Assembly (NCBI RefSeq): GCF_024699925.1
Contig: NZ_JAJOMX010000001.1
Location: 2,642,001-2,706,000, forward strand
Direction: 5' to 3'
Length of the DNA stretch: 64,000 nt
DNA from: Mesorhizobium sp. J428
GTDB taxonomy: Bacteria; Pseudomonadota; Alphaproteobacteria; Rhizobiales; Rhizobiaceae
Part shown: piece by piece, positions 58,647 to 64,000 of the stretch
How positions within the stretch are numbered: the stretch's first letter is position 1
Layout: the number at the start of each line of letters is the position of its first letter
Translations under genes and position numbers: made by a program
The notes under the pieces: model-generated
Told to the model about the DNA's origin: nothing
The model's database searches: none
Seen by the model: only the letters and a program-made list of their open reading frames with translations

Positions 58647-59266
58647 ATGAAGCGAATTACCAGGCCGTCGGATCTCCGGGCTCGCGCCTGACGCGGGTGA
58701 CGTGGATGCTGGAGGAGCTCGGCCAGCCCTACGAGATCGTGCGGGCCAAGCAGTATTCGGACACGATGCACCGCTACAATCCGACCGGAAAGATGCCGGC
58801 GCTGATCGACGGCGATTTCGTGCTCACCGACTCGGCCGCCATCTGCGCCTATCTCGGCGAGAAGCATGCCGACCGGGGCCTCGGGCCGAACCCGGGCATA
58901 GAGGGCCGGGCGGAGATGACCTCCTGGATGCTCTATGCGCTGTCCGAGTTCGAGCAGCCGATGTGGAACAAGCTGAAGCACCGTTTCCTGTTGCCAACCG
59001 AACTGCGGGCCGAGGTGGCGCCTTGGGTCGGGCACGAATTCGCGGCCGAGATCAAGGGGCTGGAAGCCAAGCTCGCGGGCCGGCCCTATGCGCTTGGCAA
59101 CCGCTTCTCGGCGGTCGACGTGATCCTTGGCCATTGCGGCCAGTGGGCCAGGAGCGGCAAGTTCGAGGTGGCGTCGAAGCCCGTGGCGGACTATTTCGAG
59201 CGCGTGCTCTCGCGTCCGGCGCTGGCGCGGGCAAGGCAGCGCGAGCAAGAGGTGCAGGCCGCATGA
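58647..59266 (+). CDS. Glutathione S-transferase family protein; probable frameshift near 58660-58672
   Basis: Corrected length is about 206 residues. ATG 58647 gives MKRIT, while the body of the enzyme is in another frame that has no upstream ATG or GTG other than the codon inside RVTWMLEEL. Adding one base in the first dozen codons joins MKRIT to [18 protein letters not shown], which supplies the active-site Ser and first helix of a GST. Downstream [29 protein letters not shown] and [10 protein letters not shown] are intact. The stop overlaps the ureE ATG by four bases. Alternative: a truncated enzyme starting at GTG 58697. Confidence 0.78.
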
Positions 59267-59934
59267 AACTGTCGATGAACACAGACTTCACCAAGATGCC
59301 ACGCGCCGGCAGCGTCATTCGCGCTGCCGATCTGTCGGAAGGCGCGCGCATCATCCCGTTCGACCTTGCCGTGCTCGATCACGAAGGTCGGCACCTGCGC
59401 CGGCGCGTGGTCGAACTCGTCCACGGCGACAAGGTGCTGGTCGACCTGCCTGATGCCGTCCAGCTCGAGAACCACGACGTGCTGGTGCTGGACGACGGCC
59501 GGCATGCCGAGATCATCGCCGCCGAAGAAGAGGTCTACGACATCCGCGCGAAAGGCCCGGTGCATCTGGCCGAACTCGCCTGGCACATCGGCAACCGGCA
59601 TCTCGCGGCCCAGATCGAGGAGGACCGCATCCTCATCCTGCGCGACCATGTCATCAAGGCGATGCTGGAAGGGCTGGGCGCCACGGTGACGGACGCGTCC
59701 GAGCCGTTCCACCCGGTGCGCGGCGCCTATTCCGGTCATTCGCACGGCCACGGGCCGCAGCCTGACGCCTACGGGCGTATGCCCCGCGATCCGCACTATG
59801 GTCACAATCACGGGCCGGATCAGCACCATCATGGCCACGGTCACCATGACCACGACCATGGCCACCACCATGGCGAGGCCGACCGTTTCGGTCGCCTCCC
59901 GGGCGACCCGCATTACGGCCACAACCATGGCTGA
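59263..59934 (+). CDS. ureE: Urease accessory protein UreE, with long His-rich tail
   Basis: 223 residues. The N-terminal peptide-binding domain is about 18-85, the C-terminal metal domain about 90-155 ([37 protein letters not shown]). The nickel-binding histidine is within AWHIGNRHL. The tail (159-223) holds about 20 histidines and two copies of a 15-residue unit: [15 protein letters not shown] (170-184) and [15 protein letters not shown] (209-223). UreE passes nickel to UreG. The start overlaps the GST stop, and the stop overlaps ureF by eight bases. Confidence 0.96.
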   Translation: MKLSMNTDFTKMPRAGSVIRAADLSEGARIIPFDLAVLDHEGRHLRRRVVELVHGDKVLVDLPDAVQLENHDVLVLDDGRHAEIIAAEEEVYDIRAKGPVHLAELAWHIGNRHLAAQIEEDRILILRDHVIKAMLEGLGATVTDASEPFHPVRGAYSGHSHGHGPQPDAYGRMPRDPHYGHNHGPDQHHHGHGHHDHDHGHHHGEADRFGRLPGDPHYGHNHG

Positions 59935-60619
59935 CCTTCCCGGCCAGACGGCGCTGCTGCGCCTGATGGCCTGGCTGTCGCCGGCGTTCCCGATCGGCTC
60001 GTTCAGCTATAGCCACGGGCTGGAGACGGCCGCCCATCGAGAGCTCGTGGCAGACGCGACGGGCCTGCGCATCTGGCTGGCGGACCTGATCGAGCGCGGA
60101 TCGGCGTGGAATGACGCGGTGCTGTTTGCCGAGGCGCACCGGCGGATGGAGGGTATCCTCGCGCCATCCGAAAGCGATGCCGCGCTTGCGGAGCTCTGCG
60201 AGCTTGCCGAGGCGCTCGCCGGCTCGCGCGAGCGGCATATGGAGACGATGCTGCAGGGCGCGGCGTTCCTGAAGGCGGCGGCAGCCTGGCCGCATCCCGC
60301 CCTTGCCGCGCTTCCGGCCGACTGCGCCTATCCGGTCGCCGTGGGCGCGGTCGCCGGCGCGCATGGCGTCGACCTGCACTCGGCGCTCGCGGCCTTCCTC
60401 CAGGCCTTCACCTCGAACCAGATCCAGGCCGCGATTCGCCTCGGCATCATCGGCCAGACGGATGCAATGGCGACGCTGGCCTCGCTCGAGGCTGCGATCT
60501 CGGATGCGGCCGGCCGTGCGACACAGTCCACGCTTGACGATCTCGGCTCGGCGACGATGATGGCCGAGGTCGCTGCGATGCAGCATGAAACGCACTATTC
60601 GAGGCTGTTCAGGACGTGA
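59927..60619 (+). CDS. ureF: Urease accessory protein UreF
   Basis: 230 residues. Conserved: [24 protein letters not shown], then the [14 protein letters not shown] helix, [14 protein letters not shown] and the C-terminal ISDAAG and [13 protein letters not shown], a close match to the UreF C-terminus. UreF bridges UreD and UreG in the activation complex and gates GTPase activity. It starts inside the end of ureE. Its stop overlaps the start of a DUF3995 gene. Confidence 0.96.
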   Translation: MADLPGQTALLRLMAWLSPAFPIGSFSYSHGLETAAHRELVADATGLRIWLADLIERGSAWNDAVLFAEAHRRMEGILAPSESDAALAELCELAEALAGSRERHMETMLQGAAFLKAAAAWPHPALAALPADCAYPVAVGAVAGAHGVDLHSALAAFLQAFTSNQIQAAIRLGIIGQTDAMATLASLEAAISDAAGRATQSTLDDLGSATMMAEVAAMQHETHYSRLFRT

Positions 60620-61056
60620 CCCTGATCGCACTTGCCCTGACCGTGGTCCTCACCTTCGTGGCCGGTCTCCACGTCTACTGGGGGATCGGCGGCGTCTGGC
60701 CGGGAACCGACCAGCCCTCGCTCGCCCGCGCAGTGGCGGGGTTTCGCGGCATCGACGCGATGCCTTCTCCCACCGCCTGCTTCGCGGTCGCGGCCTGTCT
60801 GGTGCTCGCGGCACTCTGGCCGTCGGCCCTTGCCGGCCTGTTCGCCTCGCCGTTCCAGCTCGCCGGCCTCGTCGCCGGCGCCGTGATGCTGGCGCTGGTT
60901 TTCCTCGCGCGGGGCATAGCCGGCTTCACGCCGGCCTGGCGCCGACTTACACCGGAAGAGCCGTTTGCCACCAACGACCGGCGCTTCTTCTCGCCGCTTT
61001 GCCTCGCGCTCGGCGCGGGCTTCCTTTTTCTCGCTTTCGAAAGGGCATTGTCATGA
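60616..61056 (+). CDS. DUF3995 membrane protein between ureF and ureG
   Basis: 146 residues with four predicted helices: [62 protein letters not shown] and [18 protein letters not shown]. The [14 protein letters not shown] and [14 protein letters not shown] segments are the DUF3995 hallmarks. Start GTG 60616 (overlapping the ureF stop, GTGA); the stop overlaps ureG by four bases. It is therefore tightly embedded in the urease operon, although no function is known. Confidence 0.85.
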   Translation: MTLIALALTVVLTFVAGLHVYWGIGGVWPGTDQPSLARAVAGFRGIDAMPSPTACFAVAACLVLAALWPSALAGLFASPFQLAGLVAGAVMLALVFLARGIAGFTPAWRRLTPEEPFATNDRRFFSPLCLALGAGFLFLAFERALS

Positions 61057-61688
61057 ACGCCAACGGACCCCTTCGCGTCGGCATCGGCGGGCCGGTCGGC
61101 TCGGGCAAGACGACGCTGACCGAGAAGCTCTGCAAGGCGCTGCGCGACCGCTACTCCATCGCGGTGGTCACCAACGACATCTACACCAAGGAGGATGCCA
61201 TGATGCTGGCGCGCCTGCAGGCGTTGCCGGAGGAGCGCATCATGGGGGTGGAGACCGGCGGCTGCCCGCACACGGCGATCCGTGAGGACGCCTCGATCAA
61301 CCTGCAGGCGATCGCCGAGATGAACCGCAAGTTCCCCGACCTCGACATCGTCTTCATCGAATCCGGCGGCGACAACCTCGCCGCGACCTTCTCGCCCGAC
61401 CTCGCCGACATCACGCTCTACGTCATCTCGGTCTGCCAGGGCGAGGAGATCCCGAGGAAGGGCGGGCCGGGCATCACCCGCTCCGACTTCCTCGTCATCA
61501 ACAAGTCCGACCTCGCGCCCTATGTGAACGTCAATCTCGACGTGATGGAGCGCGACGCGGGCAAGCAGCGCGGCAAGCGCCCGTTCGGCTTCACCGACCT
61601 GTCGCGCGGCAAGGGCCTGGACGAGGTGATCGCCTTCATCGAGGAGCATGGCGGCCTCGAAGCCCGCGAGGTGCGCGGCGCGGCGTAA
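61053..61688 (+). CDS. ureG: Urease accessory GTPase UreG
   Basis: 211 residues of SIMIBI-class GTPase. P-loop [15 protein letters not shown]; then [12 protein letters not shown], the metal-binding [18 protein letters not shown] (the CPH motif that binds nickel), FIESGGDNL (Walker B) and VINKSDLAP for guanine recognition. UreG dimerises with nickel and GTP and hands nickel to urease. All motifs are intact. Last gene of the urease operon; 124 bases follow before htpX. Confidence 0.98.
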   Translation: MNANGPLRVGIGGPVGSGKTTLTEKLCKALRDRYSIAVVTNDIYTKEDAMMLARLQALPEERIMGVETGGCPHTAIREDASINLQAIAEMNRKFPDLDIVFIESGGDNLAATFSPDLADITLYVISVCQGEEIPRKGGPGITRSDFLVINKSDLAPYVNVNLDVMERDAGKQRGKRPFGFTDLSRGKGLDEVIAFIEEHGGLEAREVRGAA

Positions 61689-61776
61689 GTCGCGGGCGTG
61701 GTTCCTCCTCCACGTTCACCGGGAGGAGGTGCGCGAAGGGCGGATGAGTGCATGTGCGATGTTTCGAAAGTACGCA

Positions 61777-61805
61777 CTTTGGTGAACCATCGTCTCATCC
61801 CATAT
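61777..61805 (+). promoter_or_regulatory. Promoter candidate abutting the htpX start
   Basis: CTTTGG (61777-61782), 17 bases, CCATAT (61800-61805). It resembles alphaproteobacterial RpoH (heat-shock) promoters (CTTG...CCATAT type) with one mismatch in the first box. Transcription would start at about the htpX ATG (61813). Confidence 0.4.
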
Positions 61806-61812
61806 TAATCCC

Positions 61813-62907
61813 ATGAACGACCCCCTGCGTCTCGACCGTGTCCAGCAGCTGCGCTCCGGCGCGCGCAATACGATTCATACCTGGCTTTTGGGCACAGGCA
61901 GCCTGCTGCTGCTGGCGGCGACGGCCTTTGCGCTCGCGGGCGGGCTCGGGCTCGTCTTCGCGGCAGGCTTCGCCTTCCTCACCAGCATCGCGGCGCGGCG
62001 CGTCAGCCCGAAGGTGGTGCTACAGATGTACAAGGCGCGGCCGGTTTCGCGGGCGAGCTTTCCTGGCGGCTTCGACATTGTGGAGCGACTGGCCGCGCGG
62101 GCGGGTCTGGAGCATGCGCCCGCGCTTTACGTCGTGCCGTCGAAGATGATGAACGCGTTTGCCGTCGGCAGCCGTCAAGATTCGGCGATCGCGATCACCG
62201 ATGCGCTGGCGCGCAACCTCACGGTGCGCGAGTTCACCGGCGTGCTGGCGCACGAGATCAGCCACATCGCCAATGAGGACCTGAAGGTGATGGCCTTCGC
62301 CGATATGGTGTCGCGCTTCACCTCGCTGTGGTCGACCTTCGGCATCTTCGCGCTGTTCTTCAACCTGTTTGGCGTCGCGGGCGGTGGCGAGGCGATGGTG
62401 CCGTGGCCGGCGGTCGCGCTGCTGGTGCTGGCGCCGACGCTCGGCGGCCTGCTGCAGCTTGCCCTGTCGCGCACCCGCGAATTCGACGCCGACCTGCATG
62501 CCGCGATCCTGACCGGCGACCCGGACGGGCTCGCCTCGGCGCTGCGCCGGCTGGAGAAGGCGCAAGGCATGTACTGGGAGAGCCTGATGCTGCCCGGCAG
62601 CCGCACGCCGGTGCCCTCCGTGCTGCGCACCCATCCGGCGACGGAGGAGCGCGTCGCGCGGCTGATGGCTCTGAAGCGCGGCGGGCCGGTCGATCTCGGC
62701 CCGGACGGCCCTGTCATGCCGCCGCCGCAGCGCCGCCCGAGCATCGTGCCGCACATCCGGCCGCGCCACCCCGACCTCGCCGCCTTCATGCCGCTGCAGG
62801 CGATGGAGATGCCCATGCCGCATGACGAACCGGCCTGCGCGGCGGGACTGGCGGACGCGGACGGCAATCCGCGCATCCGGCCGATGCGCGGCGGGATCTA
62901 TTTCTGA
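61813..62907 (+). CDS. M48 family zinc metalloprotease, HtpX-like
   Basis: 364 residues with two N-terminal membrane helices (about 23-62) and two more near 165-210. The zinc motif is His147-Glu148-Ile-Ser-His151 (LAHEISHI), with the third ligand Glu in SRTREFDADLHAA. The topology of HtpX (membrane-protein quality control) is present, but a C-terminal extension of about 70 residues rich in Pro and Arg is not typical. No ribosome binding site is seen before ATG 61813, consistent with a leaderless message. Confidence 0.88.
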   Translation: MNDPLRLDRVQQLRSGARNTIHTWLLGTGSLLLLAATAFALAGGLGLVFAAGFAFLTSIAARRVSPKVVLQMYKARPVSRASFPGGFDIVERLAARAGLEHAPALYVVPSKMMNAFAVGSRQDSAIAITDALARNLTVREFTGVLAHEISHIANEDLKVMAFADMVSRFTSLWSTFGIFALFFNLFGVAGGGEAMVPWPAVALLVLAPTLGGLLQLALSRTREFDADLHAAILTGDPDGLASALRRLEKAQGMYWESLMLPGSRTPVPSVLRTHPATEERVARLMALKRGGPVDLGPDGPVMPPPQRRPSIVPHIRPRHPDLAAFMPLQAMEMPMPHDEPACAAGLADADGNPRIRPMRGGIYF

Positions 62908-62915
62908 GGGGCCGG

Positions 62916-63302
62916 ATGGCGAGGCCGAAGACCTATTCCGGCGGATGCCTGTGCGGGGCGATCCGCTTCGAGGCGGCTGGCCCGGCGGAAAAGCCTCATT
63001 CCTGCTCCTGCTCGATCTGCCGCCGCCACACCGGCGCGCCGACGGCCGTGTGGGTTGAGTTTCCGCGCGAATCCGTCCGCTGGACGGGGCCGGGCGGCGC
63101 GCCGGCGCTCTATCGCTCGTCCGATTTTTCCAGCCGCGCCTTCTGCGCGACCTGCGGCAGCTCGATCGGCGCGATCGACGACGCGCCGGTGGTGGCGCTG
63201 CTCGTCGGTGCGTTCGACCGGCCGGGCGTGAAGGAATTCGCACCGGCAAGCCATTCCTTCAAAGGCAACCGCCCGCGCTGGTGGCACCCGGATATGGCCT
63301 GA
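62916..63302 (+). CDS. GFA / CENP-V family zinc-binding protein
   Basis: 128 residues. The GFA fold is evident: GGCLCGAIRFEA, SCSCSICRRHTG, CATCGSSIGAID, the cysteine positions of the two zinc sites. The family was named for glutathione-dependent formaldehyde-activating enzyme, but most members are uncharacterised. The C-terminus ends HPDMA. It is nine bases after htpX and probably co-transcribed. Confidence 0.88.
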   Translation: MARPKTYSGGCLCGAIRFEAAGPAEKPHSCSCSICRRHTGAPTAVWVEFPRESVRWTGPGGAPALYRSSDFSSRAFCATCGSSIGAIDDAPVVALLVGAFDRPGVKEFAPASHSFKGNRPRWWHPDMA

Positions 63303-63373
63303 GGAGGCCGGAGCTGACGCGAATGTGATCGCGGGTTAACCGGCTGCTATCGCTTTTCAGGCATGCTGTGCGG

Positions 63374-64000
63374 ATGCAAAGCACTGCCGCCGAACGTTCC
63401 CGTGTCGCCTGGGTCGACATCGCCAAGGGCATCTGCATCATCATGGTGGTGATGGTGCACGCGACGCTCGGCGTCGAACTCGCCCTCGGCGAGAAGGGCT
63501 GGATGCACTACGCGGTCGCATGGGCTCGGCCGTTCCGCATGCCCGACTTCTTCCTGATCTCCGGCCTGTTCCTTGGCCTGGTCATCGACCGGCCGTGGCT
63601 GCGCTATCTCGACCGCAAGGTGGTGCACTTCGCCTATTTCTACGTGCTGTGGCTGACGATCCAGTTCGCCTTCAAGGCGCCGGGCATGGCGATGGAGGAG
63701 GGCGCGGCCGCCGCGGCCTGGAACTATCTGCTGGCCTTCGTCCAGCCCTTCGGCACGCTGTGGTTCGTCTACCTGCTGCCGATCTTCTTCGTCTTCACCC
63801 GGCTGGTGAAGAGCGTTCCGGTCTGGATCGTGCTCGCCTGGGCGGCACTGCTGGAGATCCTGCCGGTCGCCACCGGATCGGTGGTGTTCGACGAGTTCTG
63901 CGCCCGCTTCGTCTATTTCTATGCAGGCTATGCGCTGGCCGCCAACGTGTTCCGCATCGCCGACTGGTTCAGGGACAATCCCGGCAGGACGCTGGCGCTG
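63374..64000 (+). CDS. Acyltransferase family 3 membrane protein (3' end cut by window edge)
   Basis: At least 209 residues from ATG 63374 (MQSTAAERSRVAW). The acyltransferase-3 signature is in the first helix, VDIAKGICIIMVVMVHA, with the His of MVHAT that is essential in OafA/ExoZ-type enzymes. FRMPDFFLISGLFLG and TLWFVYLLPIFFVFTRL follow. Such proteins O-acylate surface sugars or glucans. The gene runs off the window, so length and C-terminal helices are unseen. It is separated from the GFA gene by 71 bases. Confidence 0.9.
   Translation, partial: MQSTAAERSRVAWVDIAKGICIIMVVMVHATLGVELALGEKGWMHYAVAWARPFRMPDFFLISGLFLGLVIDRPWLRYLDRKVVHFAYFYVLWLTIQFAFKAPGMAMEEGAAAAAWNYLLAFVQPFGTLWFVYLLPIFFVFTRLVKSVPVWIVLAWAALLEILPVATGSVVFDEFCARFVYFYAGYALAANVFRIADWFRDNPGRTLAL

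Overview
The window is a GC-rich (roughly two-thirds G+C), densely coded stretch of an alphaproteobacterial chromosome. Gene content and order point to the Rhizobiales, probably the Mesorhizobium/Phyllobacteriaceae side. The pointers are the hrcA-rph-rdgB-hemW-rsmI-yraN and tsaB-rimI-plsC-miaB-phoH-ybeY-corC blocks, the HWE-type histidine kinase, a GGAAC-N16-CGTT (EcfG-type) promoter, NodF/NodE homologues, and several large palindromic repeats of the kind scattered through rhizobial genomes. This assignment is inferred from gene content, not from a search.

Layout. 1-4956: histidine utilisation (hutH truncated by the window edge, hutI; divergent hutF-hutC) with a HutC-like operator between the two arms. 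5064-8560: a periplasmic cytochrome c followed by a secreted caspase-like protease fused to about ten 47-residue TPR-like repeats. 8682-11989: cysK, a PfkB-type adenosine kinase, a small unknown protein and an outer-membrane beta-barrel. 12135-20102: TRIC-type channel, hrcA-mmcQ-grpE, rph, a VOC protein, rdgB, hemW, rsmI, yraN. 20182-23542: Tat-exported cyclase, RES-Xre toxin-antitoxin pair, cytochrome P450. 23780-29742: lone receiver protein, HWE histidine kinase, gyrB and three small stress-type proteins. 29746-35236: flavodoxin-fold protein, a secreted Cys-rich protein, a hydantoinase-family protein, malate synthase G. 35504-41672: tsaB to corC. 41679-47494 (minus): a carbohydrate ABC importer with two different ATPases. 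48097-50704: a secreted alpha/beta hydrolase and a GST. 50757-52224 (minus): NodE/NodF-like pair. 52389-61688: the urease structural and accessory genes ureDABCEFG plus a HupE/UreJ nickel permease, interleaved with seven genes not known to be needed for urease (DUF1272, an opposite-strand secreted protein, DUF29, a monooxygenase-fold protein, a membrane protein, a GST and a DUF3995 protein). 61813-64000: htpX, a GFA-fold protein and a truncated acyltransferase.

Two general points matter to anyone using this annotation. First, at least six and probably seven otherwise intact genes (the caspase-TPR gene, hemW, gyrB, glcB, one ABC ATPase, the ABC substrate-binding gene, probably a GST) each carry a single 1-2 base indel. 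gyrB is essential, so residual sequencing error is the simplest explanation, and I annotate the full reading units with corrected lengths. Second, four families of long inverted repeats sit between genes, one of them in two copies.

No tRNA, rRNA, CRISPR array, transposase or phage gene was recognised. The most unusual candidates are the secreted caspase-TPR protein beside a cytochrome c, the NodFE-like pair outside a nodulation context, and the stress-type promoter on the HWE kinase gene.
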